A stretch of DNA of 64,000 nt from Paraburkholderia phytofirmans PsJN (GTDB lineage Bacteria; Pseudomonadota; Gammaproteobacteria; Burkholderiales; Burkholderiaceae). The stretch covers positions 3,534,001-3,598,000 of the forward strand of contig NC_010681.1 of the NCBI RefSeq assembly GCF_000020125.1, given 5' to 3'. The stretch's first letter is position 1; each line of letters starts with the position of its first letter. Shown one piece after another: positions 28,300-38,403 of the stretch. Below the pieces are notes generated by a model. The model saw only the letters and a list, made by a program, of their open reading frames with translations. It searched no databases and was not told where the DNA came from. The position numbers and the translations under genes are program-made.

Positions 28300-30810
28300 A
28301 TGAAGATCAAATATGATGCGATCGTTGGTTCAGGCGCTAACGAATGGTATGGCACGATCATCGTTTCCAACCTGCGCTATGAAGACGGTAGCGCGGTCGC
28401 CGTCAACCAGTTCCTCGAGTTCAACTTTCGCTCGCCGGCCAATCTGGACGCCACGGCTATCCAGCCGTCGTTCAGCACATGGGTCATCGACGCCATCACC
28501 GCGGACGCAACGCAGATCGGCGACGGCACCTTCGATGTCACTGCCATGATCCGCTACACGACCAGCTATACGATGCAGCCGGCCGACCAGATTACGATCG
28601 GCGTGAACGGCGATCTCTTGACCGACCCGCAAACCTGGCTCGATTCATTTGTGTTCGCCGCCGACCAGGCGCCGGCCATCAGCGGGACGGTGTCCGTAAC
28701 TTGTGCGCCCGCGCCGGATCCGGCGCTAGCCGGCATTGCGCCCGTGCTCACCCTCACGCGAGGGGACGCGGGCGTCATGATGCCGCTTGGCTATGGGGCC
28801 ACTGACAGCATCGCCGTCGACCAGGGGACCTACGCGGTGACGGGCGACAGTGTCAACACAAGCGATCAGACGGTCATAGCGCCGCTCGTGATCGACCGCA
28901 ACACGATCGACGTCGTGGCCGGCGCGACGGCCACGCTCGGGGTGACATTCGCTCCCGTCGAATACTATTGCGCACTTGATATTTCGATCGGGTCGCTGTC
29001 AGGGTTGTCGACCGAAACGCTCAACGTCACATTGACCGACAGCACGACAGGCGAAACGCTGGCCGTATTCGCCACGACGACCAACCACGTCACTTCCTTG
29101 CGCAAGCTGCCGCCATCGGGCATGGCACGTGTGTCGATTCAGAACGTCGCACTCGACAATGTCGACTATTCGTTCAACGTTCCGCTTGTCACGCTGACGA
29201 ACGCATTGCAGACCGTAGCCATCGACAATTCCATGGTGAAGACGGAAAACGTCGACACCACGGGCTATACCAGGGTCGCGATCAATGTCACCGCCGACGA
29301 TCCACTCGACCGGCAGCTCCCGTTGCGTCTGATTGGCGGCAGCATGAACTATCTGCAGAACGTCACGGCAACGTCGCAACAGACCGCTTTCTCGGCCCTG
29401 GTTCAACCGGGCGACTACACCGTAGTGGCCAACGATTTCCTCGACACCAGCGTCGTCTACGCCGTCGAAACGCCATCGCTTTTGAGCGTGCCAGCCAGCG
29501 GCGGCGCTGAACTCGACGTGACGATCGAGGCATCGGCCAATCTCAGTGTGCGCGGCTTTCCCGCCTACCTGTGCTTCGGCGGCTGTGCCAACCTGACGCC
29601 GTCCAATCAGGTGGACTTCGCTGCGGCACGCGCGACCTCGGTCTTCGACTATGCCGGCACCGACGGCGCCGGCGATTCAACCGTCTATCTGACCGACGAC
29701 CCGCAAACCCGAGCGACCATCACGCTCGCGCGCACCGTCGAAACCCAACTGGGCAACATTCAACCCGTCTTGCCGGTCATGGTGTCGTACACATGCAATC
29801 TTTCGCTCGGCGACACGCCCACCATCCTCGCCAACGCCGACGCTCACGCGCACAGTTTTTCCAACTACATCCTGGCGCTCAACATCGCGATGGAGGCCGT
29901 CGACACCGAGCACCCCGTCCCCGCGGGCTTTATCGTGAACCCAGACTTTCTGGGCGCTTGCCAGCAAGCCAACTACGGAGCGACCTACCCGATGCCCGTG
30001 CGCGGACCGCTACAGCAAGCACTCGACCGCTGGTCGATCACGGCCGCCATTCCTGCCGACGTCAGCGAGACCATTGCGGGCTATGTGCTCGCGGTGAACT
30101 GGCTGACGCGCACGGTGGCGCCCAGCGTGACCTTCGGCTGGCAGATCAATCTTTGGGGTGTCGGCTTCTCGGAATGGATCTACGCGGACGACATCGATCC
30201 CGCCGAGATGGCTCAACAGACTGCGGACTATGTGACGAGCCTCGGCGTCTACAACGCACCCTACGCGCCCGACTTCCTGGCGATCGATCGCTACGAAGCC
30301 GACGACTTCACGCAACGCGCCTACGTGAACGGCTACTGCTACGGCCCACGCGAATGGGACCGCTACTTCGATTTCTGCAAGGCAGTCAGCCGCGCGCTCA
30401 AATTGCCGGTGATGCCATGGCAGATGCCCGCGAGCCGCATTCCGAACACGACCGACCCGGTCGCGACGAATTTCGACTCTCAACATTGGGGCACGGGCGG
30501 GAGTTGTCTGCTCGGCGATCCTGCAATCGGCTCCGACTACCACAACGTGCATCCCGCCATTCTCGCGCTGCAGTTCCCGGAAGCGTTCCAGCAGAGCATG
30601 GGTGCTACGGCCGAGGACATGTTCATCCGCTCCGAACCATTCGACGTGTCGAGCCCTCTGTACGCCGACTTCCCGTTGCGAGGCATCTTCACCGTGCTGC
30701 TCGGCGGTGGCGCAACGACGGGCATCGTTTCCGCAATCGGTAATCCTGAGCCCTGGGCAAGACAGAAACTGAACGCCTACATGAACAAGCCGATCACGTT
30801 CGATCAATAA
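28300..30810 (+). CDS. Uncharacterised 836-residue protein: N-terminal beta-sandwich-like, C-terminal TIM-barrel hydrolase-like
   Basis: I do not recognise this protein with certainty. It has no signal peptide and no membrane segment. The first 110 residues (start MKIKYDAIVGSGANEWYGTI) read as a beta-sandwich resembling carbohydrate-binding modules. Residues about 110-500 are Thr/Asp/Val-rich beta repeats. From about 510 to the end the sequence is more globular, with motifs such as IVNPDFLGACQQANYG, PDFLAIDRYEADDF, GPREWDRYFDFCKAVSRALKLPVMPWQMPASRIPN and QHWGTGGSCLLGD, in the style of a TIM-barrel glycoside hydrolase. A TGGAGC site supports ATG 28300. It stands alone between dut and clpA with its own candidate promoter and a strong terminator. 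Function as an exported or surface glycan-active enzyme is inference only. Confidence 0.7.
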   Translation: MKIKYDAIVGSGANEWYGTIIVSNLRYEDGSAVAVNQFLEFNFRSPANLDATAIQPSFSTWVIDAITADATQIGDGTFDVTAMIRYTTSYTMQPADQITIGVNGDLLTDPQTWLDSFVFAADQAPAISGTVSVTCAPAPDPALAGIAPVLTLTRGDAGVMMPLGYGATDSIAVDQGTYAVTGDSVNTSDQTVIAPLVIDRNTIDVVAGATATLGVTFAPVEYYCALDISIGSLSGLSTETLNVTLTDSTTGETLAVFATTTNHVTSLRKLPPSGMARVSIQNVALDNVDYSFNVPLVTLTNALQTVAIDNSMVKTENVDTTGYTRVAINVTADDPLDRQLPLRLIGGSMNYLQNVTATSQQTAFSALVQPGDYTVVANDFLDTSVVYAVETPSLLSVPASGGAELDVTIEASANLSVRGFPAYLCFGGCANLTPSNQVDFAAARATSVFDYAGTDGAGDSTVYLTDDPQTRATITLARTVETQLGNIQPVLPVMVSYTCNLSLGDTPTILANADAHAHSFSNYILALNIAMEAVDTEHPVPAGFIVNPDFLGACQQANYGATYPMPVRGPLQQALDRWSITAAIPADVSETIAGYVLAVNWLTRTVAPSVTFGWQINLWGVGFSEWIYADDIDPAEMAQQTADYVTSLGVYNAPYAPDFLAIDRYEADDFTQRAYVNGYCYGPREWDRYFDFCKAVSRALKLPVMPWQMPASRIPNTTDPVATNFDSQHWGTGGSCLLGDPAIGSDYHNVHPAILALQFPEAFQQSMGATAEDMFIRSEPFDVSSPLYADFPLRGIFTVLLGGGATTGIVSAIGNPEPWARQKLNAYMNKPITFDQ

Positions 30811-30820
30811 CGTCGGCTCA

Positions 30821-30857
30821 AAAAAAACGGCGTGGACCTGGCCCACGCCGTTTTTTG
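30821..30857. terminator. Bidirectional terminator between the 836-residue gene and clpA
   Basis: Stem ACGGCGTGG/CCACGCCGT (30827-30835 with 30843-30851) is flanked by an A-run on the left and a T-run on the right, so it works for both convergent genes. Confidence 0.92.
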
Positions 30858-30876
30858 TCAATACTACCGCGTACGC

Positions 30877-33174
30877 TTACTCGATTTCCACCGCTTCCGG
30901 ATTCGGATTGCGCGGCGCCGGATGTTCGTCGAAGGTCAATTGCACCTTGTCTTCGGCATCCACGTCGACCGACACGCGGCCGCCGTTCATCAGCTTGCCG
31001 AACAGCAGTTCGTCGGCCAGTGCACGACGGATCGTGTCCTGGATCAAACGCTGCATCGGCCGGGCGCCCATCAACGGATCGAAACCGTGCTTGGCGAGAT
31101 GCTTGCGCAGCGCGTCGGTGAAGAGCGCATCGACCTTCTTCTCGTGCAACTGATCTTCCAGCTGCATGAGGAACTTGTCGACCACGCGCATGATGATTTC
31201 TTCATCGAGCGAACGGAAGCTGATCGTTGCGTCCAGACGGTTACGGAACTCAGGCGTGAACATGCGCTTGATGTCGACCATTTCGTCGCCGGTTTCCCGA
31301 CGATTCGTGAAGCCGATCACCGACTTGCCCATTGCCTCGGCGCCCGCATTCGTCGTCATGATGATGATGACGTTGCGGAAATCCGCCTTGCGGCCGTTGT
31401 TGTCCGTCAGCGTGCCATGGTCCATGACCTGCAGCAGCACGTTGTAGATGTCCGGATGCGCTTTCTCGATTTCGTCGAGCAGCAGCACGCAATGCGGCTT
31501 CTTCGTGACAGCTTCGGTCAGCAGACCGCCCTGGTCGAAACCGACATAGCCCGGCGGCGCACCGATCAAACGGCTGACCGCATGACGTTCCATGTATTCC
31601 GACATGTCGAAGCGGATCAGCTCGATACCCAGCGTGAACGCCAGTTGCTTCGCCACTTCGGTCTTGCCGACACCGGTCGGACCGGAGAACAGGAACGCGC
31701 CGATCGGCTTGTCCAGCTTGCCGAGACCCGCACGCGCCATCTTGATCGCGGCGGACAGCGCGTCGATTGCTGGGTCTTGCCCGAACACCACGCTCTTCAG
31801 ATCGCGATCCAGCGTTTGCAGCTTGCTGCGATCGTCTTGCGACACACTTTGCGGCGGGACGCGAGCGATCTTCGAGATGATTTCCTCGATCTCGTTCTTG
31901 CCGATGGTCTTCTTCTGCTTCGACTTCGGCAGGATGCGTTGCGCCGCGCCCGCTTCGTCGATCACGTCGATCGCCTTGTCCGGCAAATGACGATCCGTGA
32001 TGAAGCGTGCCGACAACTCAGCCGCCGCCGACAGCGCGCCCGACGAATACTTCACGCCGTGATGCTCTTCGAAACGCGACTTCAGGCCACGCAGGATCGC
32101 CACCGTCTGTTCGACGGTCGGCTCGGTCACGTCGACCTTCTGGAAACGGCGCGACAACGCCGCGTCTTTTTCGAAGATGCCGCGATATTCCGTGAACGTG
32201 GTCGCGCCGATGCACTTCAGCGTGCCCGACGACAACGCTGGCTTGAGCAGGTTCGACGCGTCCAGCGTGCCGCCCGACGCAGCGCCTGCGCCGATCAGCG
32301 TATGAATTTCGTCGATGAACAGAATCGCGTGCGGACGTTCCTTCAATTCCTTGAGGACCGTCTTCAGACGCTGTTCGAAGTCGCCGCGATATTTAGTGCC
32401 GGCGAGCAGCGCGCCCATGTCGAGCGAATACACCTGGGCATCCGCGAGAATGTCCGGCACTTCGCCGCGCGTAATGCGCCAAGCGAGACCTTCGGCGATC
32501 GCCGTCTTGCCGACGCCCGCCTCGCCGACTAGCAGCGGATTGTTCTTACGGCGGCGGCACAGTACCTGGACCACACGCTCGACTTCCGACTCGCGTCCGA
32601 TCAGCGGATCGATGCGGCCGTCTTTCGCCATCTGGTTCAGATTCTGGGTGAACTGCGCGAGCGGGGTTTCCTTCTGCGCGGCGGCTTCGTCGGACTCGGC
32701 ATTCGCGTCGCTCGCTTTCGCGGCGTCCGTGCTGCTCGTCTTGGCGATGCCGTGCGAGATGAAATTCACCACGTCCAGACGCGTCACGCCCTGCTGTTGC
32801 AGGTAGTACACCGCATGCGAATCCTTCTCGCCGAAGATCGCCACCAGCACGTTCGCGCCGGTCACTTCCTTCTTGCCATTCGAGGTGGACTGAACATGCA
32901 TGATCGCGCGCTGGATCACACGCTGGAAACCCAGCGTGGGCTGCGTGTCGACGTCGTCCGTGCCAGGCACGGTCGGCGTGTTGTCATGAATGAAGTTGCG
33001 CAGGTTCTGGCGCAGATCCTCGATATTGGCCGCGCATGCACGCAACACCTCCGCGGCCGTTGGGTTGTCCAACAGTGCCAGCAAAAGATGTTCGACCGTT
33101 ATGAACTCGTGCCGCGCCTGGCGTGCTTCCATGAACGCCATGTGCAGGCTGACTTCCAGTTCCTGGGCAATCAT
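30877..33174 (-). CDS. clpA: ATP-dependent Clp protease ATP-binding subunit ClpA
   Basis: A 765-residue AAA+ unfoldase. The N-domain starts [27 protein letters not shown] domain 1 has Walker A GEAGVGKT and AAA domain 2 has GPTGVGKT. The ClpP-docking loop is VIGFTNR (IGF motif). It unfolds substrates for ClpP. ATG 33174 overlaps the clpS stop as ATGA, which fixes the start (the frame is open 34 codons further into clpS). It ends with a strong terminator. A ClpP paralogue lies at the far end of this window; whether they pair is unknown. Confidence 0.97.
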
Positions 33175-33485
33175 GCTTCCTCCATCACACACTGCAGCGG
33201 ATGCCCGGCCTGCCGTGCGTGGGTAACGACTTGCTCGACTTTGGTCGACGCGATGTCCCGCGTATAGACCCCACAAACTCCCCTGCCCTCGCGATGCACC
33301 TTCAACATTACCTGTGTTGCGGTTTCACGATCTTTATTGAAATATTCCTGCACGACCATCACGACAAATTCCATTGGCGTGAAGTCGTCATTCAGCAGCA
33401 CCACCTTGTACATGGATGGCGGCTTGAGCTTTTTCTCCTGCCGCTCCAGTACGGTGCCGTCCTGCTTGTCCGGGATAATCGCCAT
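33171..33485 (-). CDS. clpS: ATP-dependent Clp protease adaptor ClpS
   Basis: A 104-residue adaptor. The core [24 protein letters not shown] contains the N-degron pocket residues (NDD), and [17 protein letters not shown] is the second family motif. It delivers N-end-rule substrates to ClpA. It overlaps clpA by four bases. The upstream 550-base gap is shared with the divergent cold-shock gene. Confidence 0.96.
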
Positions 33486-33864
33486 ACACCCATTCTAAAC
33501 AACTAGGACAGGCCCGCAATCCTGTCAAAACCCGGCAACCTGCCGGTGAGCCCGTTCGCTACCGCCTGATGGGGATTACCCGCCATGGGTGCGTTAAATC
33601 GACGAGCCGATTGCGGAGCCGGCCCCTATCCTGTGATGCCTTGCGGTCGTGTTGCACCGCAGTCGGATCGAGTATCGCACAACCTGCCTTAACTGGCTGA
33701 CGGCTCGCCCGGCCCCAACTTGAGCGGTGCGCGCCGCAGAACAGCATGTGAGTCGATTATGCGACTTTTCAAGACGGCCCGCTTGCGCAACCGCACATAA
33801 CGAAAGCGGGAAAAACCCTGGAAATGGCCTGTTTGCAACGTCACAACTGCGTCTCAAAATTTTC

Positions 33865-33893
33865 TTGACACCCGAATAAAGAGCCTCAACAAT
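33865..33893 (+). promoter_or_regulatory. Candidate promoter of the cold-shock gene
   Basis: A perfect TTGACA (33865-33870) and AACAAT are 17 bases apart. The predicted leader of about 135 bases is in the range seen for cspA-type mRNAs, which use long leaders for cold control. The remainder of the gap 33486-33860 shows no gene. Confidence 0.55.
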
Positions 33894-34033
33894 CAAGCTG
33901 GCACTTTTTTCACTGCGCCATAATTTCGAAAAAATGCCGATGGTGAGCTTGTGAGGAGGGAGCGGCTGCATCGCGCGGTCGTCGAGCTTTTCGAGGGCTC
34001 GTGGTAGTGACATGAGTTACAGGGGAAGTTGGA

Positions 34034-34240
34034 ATGGCAACTGGTACGGTCAAATGGTTCAATGACGCAAAAGGTTTCGGATTCATCACGCCTGACGAAG
34101 GTGGTGAGGATCTGTTTGCACACTTCTCGGCCATCCAGATGAATGGGTTCAAGACCCTGAAGGAAGGCCAAAAGGTGACCTTCGAGGTCGTGCAAGGCCC
34201 GAAAGGCAAACAGGCATCGAACATCCAGGCACCTGCCTGA
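34034..34240 (+). CDS. CspA-family cold-shock protein
   Basis: A 68-residue single cold-shock domain. The RNA-binding motifs are KGFGFITPD (RNP1) and DLFAHFSAI (RNP2-like). It starts [13 protein letters not shown]. Such proteins melt RNA secondary structure at low temperature or act constitutively as RNA chaperones; which of these applies cannot be told. A long leader and a strong terminator flank it, so it is monocistronic. Confidence 0.96.
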   Translation: MATGTVKWFNDAKGFGFITPDEGGEDLFAHFSAIQMNGFKTLKEGQKVTFEVVQGPKGKQASNIQAPA

Positions 34241-34262
34241 TACTGCTCGATACCCGTCCTTT

Positions 34263-34294
34263 GAAACCCGGCTTCGTGCCGGGTTTCTTTTTTT
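34263..34294 (+). terminator. Intrinsic terminator of the cold-shock gene
   Basis: Stem GAAACCCGGC/GCCGGGTTTC (34263-34272 with 34278-34287) is followed by a run of seven T. Confidence 0.93.
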
Positions 34295-34437
34295 GGACGT
34301 CAGTATCTAGTCGTGCTGATTGAACGTGCGTCCCACATATCGGGCGGAACTCCGGTTCAATGCCGGCTTCCGGTTTTGCGATGATGGCCGTGCACCGTTT
34401 TCGCTCCAGACGTCGGCGGGCAGCACGGGCGCCACGC

Positions 34438-35253
34438 CTATGCGGCGGTATGGCGCATCATCGTGCGCTGCAGTTCCAGGCTTCGGGCGACATCGCCTTC
34501 ATACACGGCAATGCCCTGGTGTGTCAGGTTCGAACGGGCGTCGATCGCCGGCGTGATGCCGATGCTCGCCACCAGTCGGCAGAACCAGTAGTCCTCGGAC
34601 AGGTACACCCGCGTCTCGGGATCGATGCCGGTGTCGAAAAACGCATAGAAAAAGTCAGCCGCCTTGCCCTCGTCGAATTCCGGGCGGCCGACAAAGCGCG
34701 AGCGGCAATGCAACTCCGGATACTCCCGAATCAGCTTGAGAAACACTTCACGCCGGATCAGCATGAAGCCCGTCGGCGCATCGAGCGCGTCGAGGAATCC
34801 GTCCGCGTCCGGTTCGAGCGTGTCGGAGCGCGCCACGGCCGGATACGACGCGTGCATGGTCCGGAAGTCCGCGCGCGTCGAACCGGCCGGCAGCGGCTGC
34901 GCGAGACCCGCGGCGGGCCAGCCATCGTTCTTCATCGGATAGACGCCGGCCACGACCGGACGGTTCGCCCGCAGAAGGCGCACGACATCCTCGCCCTTGA
35001 AACCGATATCGCTATCGATCCACATGAGATGCGTAAAGCGATCGTCGGCGAGAAACTCCGCGACCATGGTGTTGCGGGCGCGCGTGATGAGACTGTCGAA
35101 ACTGTTGAAGTTCACGCGCACGCCGAAGCCGTATTGCTGCGCCAGATCGTGGAGATCCAGAAGCCCGAGCGCGTAGCCGGTGGTGACGACGGCGCCATAG
35201 CTCGGCGCGGCGACATAGACATTCGCGACGATGGGTGTGAGGTTCGTATTCAT
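34438..35253 (-). CDS. Glycosyltransferase-like protein, GT-A type with DxD motif
   Basis: A 271-residue protein starting MNTNLTPIVANVYVAAPSYG. The pattern LITRARNTMVAEFLADDRFTHLMWIDSDIGF has the shape of a GT-A nucleotide-sugar domain with the D80-S-D82 metal motif. Later come VVAGVYPMKND and DAPTGFMLIRREVF. No membrane segment or signal peptide is seen. Similar stand-alone proteins occur in phage and capsule contexts, but no such neighbours are here. The acceptor is unknown. The ATG has no obvious ribosome site, so the start is not firm. The 300 bases upstream hold only the icd terminator. Confidence 0.65.
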   Translation of the reverse strand: MNTNLTPIVANVYVAAPSYGAVVTTGYALGLLDLHDLAQQYGFGVRVNFNSFDSLITRARNTMVAEFLADDRFTHLMWIDSDIGFKGEDVVRLLRANRPVVAGVYPMKNDGWPAAGLAQPLPAGSTRADFRTMHASYPAVARSDTLEPDADGFLDALDAPTGFMLIRREVFLKLIREYPELHCRSRFVGRPEFDEGKAADFFYAFFDTGIDPETRVYLSEDYWFCRLVASIGITPAIDARSNLTHQGIAVYEGDVARSLELQRTMMRHTAA

Positions 35254-35483
35254 CGTTATTGTGTTTGCATGCAGTGACGCGGCCGAGGCTCGGATCAGGT
35301 TGTACGAGCCTCGCGCCGGGCGAGCGGCGCTCGCTGCGGCGTAACTTAACCGACGCCGCAACGCAGGCATCTCAATAACGGTTCGCAATGCCTATCACGC
35401 TCGTGCGGCCGCGCCGGCGAAGCGATAGCGCGTTTTTTTTCGGTGTCGCGATGCGTCCGAACTAGCGACATTCCGCACGCCCA

Positions 35484-35520
35484 AAACAAACAACCCCGGC
35501 CGCTTCTCAGCGCCGGGGTT
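35484..35520 (-). terminator. Intrinsic terminator of icd
   Basis: Stem AACCCCGGC/GCCGGGGTT (minus strand; 35512-35520 with 35492-35500) is followed by a T-rich tract to about 35484. It lies 35 bases past the icd stop. Confidence 0.85.
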
Positions 35521-35554
35521 GCGGATACGGCCTGCGTCAGTTCAACGCAATCAG

Positions 35555-36811
35555 TCACATGTTTTCGATCAGCACCTGGCCAAAGCCCGAGCACGACACC
35601 TGCGTCGCGCCTTCCATCAGGCGCGCGAAGTCGTAGGTAACGCGCTTTTGCAGAATCGATTTTTCCATCGACTTGATGATCAGGTCCGCTGCCTCGGTCC
35701 AGCCGAGATGGCGCAGCATCATTTCCGCCGAGAGAATCTCCGAACCCGGATTCACGTAGTCCTTGCCGGCGTACTTCGGTGCCGTGCCGTGCGTGGCTTC
35801 GAACATCGCGACCGAATCCGACATGTTCGCGCCCGGCGCGATGCCGATACCGCCGACCTGCGCGGCCAACGCATCCGACACATAGTCGCCATTCAGGTTG
35901 AGCGTGGCGATCACGTCGTACTCCGCCGGACGCAGCAGGATCTGCTGCAGGAACGCGTCGGCGATCACATCCTTCAGGACGATGTCGCCACCGGTCTTGG
36001 GATTCTTGATCTTCATCCACGGGCCGCCGTCGATCAGTTCCGCGGCGAACTCTTTTTGCGCCAGCGCATAACCGTAGTCGCGGAACGCGCCTTCGGTGAA
36101 CTTCATGATGTTGCCCTTGTGCACCAGCGTGACCGAGCGGCGTTCGTTGTCGATCGCGTATTGAATCGCTTTGCGCACCAGACGCTCCGTGCCTTCACGC
36201 GACACCGGCTTGATGCCGATCCCCGAAGTATCCGGAAAGCGGATTTTCTTCACGCCCATTTCTTCGCGCAGGAACTTGATGACCTTCTTCGCCTGTTCCG
36301 ATTCGGCCGGCCATTCGATACCGGCGTAGATGTCTTCCGAGTTCTCGCGGAAGATCACCATGTTGGTCTTCTCCGGCTCACGCACCGGCGAAGGCACGCC
36401 CTTGAAATACTGCACCGGACGCAAACACACGTACAGGTCCAGCTCCTGGCGCAGCGCGACGTTCAGCGAGCGGATGCCGCCGCCGACCGGCGTGGTGAGC
36501 GGCCCCTTGATCGACACGACGTATTCCTTGAGCACCTGCAGCGTCTCTTCCGGCAGCCACACGTCCGGGCCATACACCTTGGTCGATTTCTCGCCGGCGT
36601 AGATTTCCATCCAGTGGATTTTCTTTTTGCCGGCGTACGCTTTTTCGACCGCGGCGTCCACGACCTTGATCATGACCGGCGTGATGTCGAGGCCGGTGCC
36701 GTCGCCTTCGATATACGGAATGATCGGCTGATCGGACACGTTGAGCGAGAAATCGGCGTTGACGGTGATCTTGTCACCACCGGTCGGAACCTTGATGTGC
36801 TGATACGGCAT
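35555..36811 (-). CDS. icd: NADP-dependent isocitrate dehydrogenase
   Basis: A 418-residue E. coli-type isocitrate dehydrogenase. Motifs include [39 protein letters not shown] (the phosphorylatable-serine loop with substrate arginines), [22 protein letters not shown], and [26 protein letters not shown]. It oxidises isocitrate to 2-oxoglutarate in the TCA cycle. ATG 36811 has a GGAG site. It is divergent from rluE; a 14-bp palindrome in the gap may regulate it. Confidence 0.96.
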   Translation of the reverse strand: MPYQHIKVPTGGDKITVNADFSLNVSDQPIIPYIEGDGTGLDITPVMIKVVDAAVEKAYAGKKKIHWMEIYAGEKSTKVYGPDVWLPEETLQVLKEYVVSIKGPLTTPVGGGIRSLNVALRQELDLYVCLRPVQYFKGVPSPVREPEKTNMVIFRENSEDIYAGIEWPAESEQAKKVIKFLREEMGVKKIRFPDTSGIGIKPVSREGTERLVRKAIQYAIDNERRSVTLVHKGNIMKFTEGAFRDYGYALAQKEFAAELIDGGPWMKIKNPKTGGDIVLKDVIADAFLQQILLRPAEYDVIATLNLNGDYVSDALAAQVGGIGIAPGANMSDSVAMFEATHGTAPKYAGKDYVNPGSEILSAEMMLRHLGWTEAADLIIKSMEKSILQKRVTYDFARLMEGATQVSCSGFGQVLIENM

Positions 36812-37007
36812 GATCGGACTCCAGTGAAGGCTGTGCTGAAAGCTGATGGGGAGACTGCGAAATGGGGCGCTCCTCGCTACGCGCAATGCCGGACGACTGC
36901 AAGCGGCCTGGCCGCTATTCTAGCCCACGCGGCGGCCGCTCCGAGGCGGCAACGGCTCGGGGTTTTCCAACATGGACGAATGCGGAACGGTGAGGCACAA
37001 GTCTTAT

Positions 37008-37021
37008 GTCTTATATAAGAC
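37008..37021. promoter_or_regulatory. Perfect palindrome in the icd-rluE divergent gap
   Basis: GTCTTATATAAGAC reads the same on both strands and is preceded by a partial copy GTCTTAT (37001-37007). It lies about 200 bases before icd and 105 before rluE. The shape fits a GntR-type or similar dimer site; the regulator is not known to me. Confidence 0.5.
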
Positions 37022-37126
37022 TAAAGGTATCTGGCCGCGCATTTTGCTTTATTATCCTGCCATTTACGGTCAGCCCGGTGCCCTTGGCGCATTCGCAGGC
37101 CTCGCTACGCCCTTCTTCTTTTTCCT

Positions 37127-37696
37127 ATGCACCTTCTCGCTCTGAACAAACCGTTCGGCACCATCTGTCAGTTCTCGCCCCACGAGACGCGCGCGTCGCT
37201 GGCCGACTGGGTCAAGGTGCCCGACGTGTACCCCGCGGGCCGGCTCGACTCCGACAGCGAAGGCCTGCTGCTTCTCACCGACGACGGCGCATTGCAAGCG
37301 CGTATCGCCGAGCCGCGTCACAAGCTGGTCAAACGTTACTGGGCGCAAGTGGAAGGCGCCGTCGATGCGGCCACGCTGAAAAAGCTTGCGCGCGGCGTCG
37401 ATCTCGGCGACTACGTGACGCGGCCTTGCCGCGCGGAATATGTCGAGCCGACGGACGCGCTCTGGACACGCACGCCGCCGATCCGTTTCCGCGCCGCGAT
37501 ACCGACCACATGGATCGAGCTATCGATCACCGAAGGCAAGAACCGCCAGGTGCGTCGCATGACTGCCGCGGTGGGGTTCCCGACGCTGCGCTTAGTACGT
37601 GTCGGCATCGGCGCGCTCGACATTTTTTCGCTGGGGCTGCAACCGGGAGAGAGCGTCGAATTGTCACCGAAGGCGCCGTGGGAAGGCATCGCCTGA
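37127..37696 (+). CDS. rluE: 23S rRNA pseudouridine synthase RluE-like
   Basis: A 189-residue RsuA/RluB/E/F-family synthase without an S4 domain, the RluE layout. The catalytic Asp is in AGRLDSDSEGLLLLTDDGALQARI; other motifs are KLVKRYWAQVEG and ITEGKNRQVRRMTAAVGFPTLRLVRVGIG. RluE makes pseudouridine 2457 in E. coli 23S rRNA. The sequence is complete, and begins directly at MHLLALNKPFG. It is divergent from icd. Confidence 0.92.
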   Translation: MHLLALNKPFGTICQFSPHETRASLADWVKVPDVYPAGRLDSDSEGLLLLTDDGALQARIAEPRHKLVKRYWAQVEGAVDAATLKKLARGVDLGDYVTRPCRAEYVEPTDALWTRTPPIRFRAAIPTTWIELSITEGKNRQVRRMTAAVGFPTLRLVRVGIGALDIFSLGLQPGESVELSPKAPWEGIA

Positions 37697-37801
37697 TCAT
37701 CCGCACACACGCGTCGATTGACGACCGAATCCATAACACGCCGGCGATTCACGTCGCCAAAAAGTTAAGCTAACTCGTTGTATCCGCAAACAAAAGAGCG
37801 C

Positions 37802-37828
37802 GTGAAACTAGTGTGAAAACGCGTGAAA
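37802..37828. repeat. Three helically phased GTGAAA repeats
   Basis: GTGAAA occurs at 37802, 37813 and 37823, i.e. with 11- and 10-base periods. Such phased direct repeats often bind response regulators in tandem. They lie 330 bases before the small exported protein gene, in a 456-base gap (37697-38152) with no supported gene; TATAAC hexamers occur at 37882 and 38106. Confidence 0.35.
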
Positions 37829-38152
37829 CAAATACATGCGCGCGTACGCCGCAGTCTCTCATTCGCGCCAACGCAAGCGCATATAACTTTTCCACAAAAT
37901 TCACGTCAACCGGCGCGCGAGCTCAGGCGTTATTCGACGCAGATGCCGCCTAAAGCTGTCCGGCATTCAGCCTTAAGGGCCTTTGTGCAAGCCGCTTTTG
38001 CGGTAGGTGCGGGCAGTCTGAGCGCTAAAGCAGACGCGTCGAAAAATTTGTCGATGCGGATGTCAACCGAAAGGTGGATGGCACGTTTACCGACATGACT
38101 CTACATATAACCGGGTCATTTGGTTAATTAACTAAAGCTGAGGATTCACAAA

Positions 38153-38347
38153 ATGAACAAACTGATCGCCGCTCTGGTCGCTGGTCTCTTCGCAACGGCA
38201 GCATTCGCACAAGCTTCGGCACCGGCAGCAGCTTCGGCAGCTCCGATGGCAGCAGCTTCGTCGGCAAAGAAGACCACGAAGCACGCTCACAAGAAGTCGC
38301 ACAAGAAGGCAGCAGCAGCAGCTGCAGCTTCGGGCGCTTCGGAGTAA
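38153..38347 (+). CDS. Small exported Ala/Lys/His-rich protein
   Basis: A 64-residue protein. Residues 1-19 are a clear signal peptide ending AFA|QASA. The mature part is low complexity: Ala/Ser runs, then KKTTKHAHKKSHKK, then an Ala tail. It resembles the PsiF/acid-shock type of small basic periplasmic proteins in composition only. A TGAGGA site precedes the ATG and a strong terminator follows, so it is a monocistronic, probably well-expressed gene. Function unknown; cation or nucleic acid binding, or acid-stress protection, would be guesses. Confidence 0.85.
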   Translation: MNKLIAALVAGLFATAAFAQASAPAAASAAPMAAASSAKKTTKHAHKKSHKKAAAAAAASGASE

Positions 38348-38403
38348 GTTTGTTGTAAAAACGCAGTCAAGAACTAGCTTCATTGCCGTTCTTACGGCGT
38401 TGA

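Noticed and set aside
33594..34013. 139-codon minus-strand frame in the clpS-csp gap
   Set aside because: Covers the csp promoter and leader; no motif, so treated as chance.
37823..38098. 91-codon frame in the rluE to small-protein gap
   Set aside because: No ribosome site, no family resemblance, and it covers the GTGAAA repeats. Retained only as a possible RNA region.
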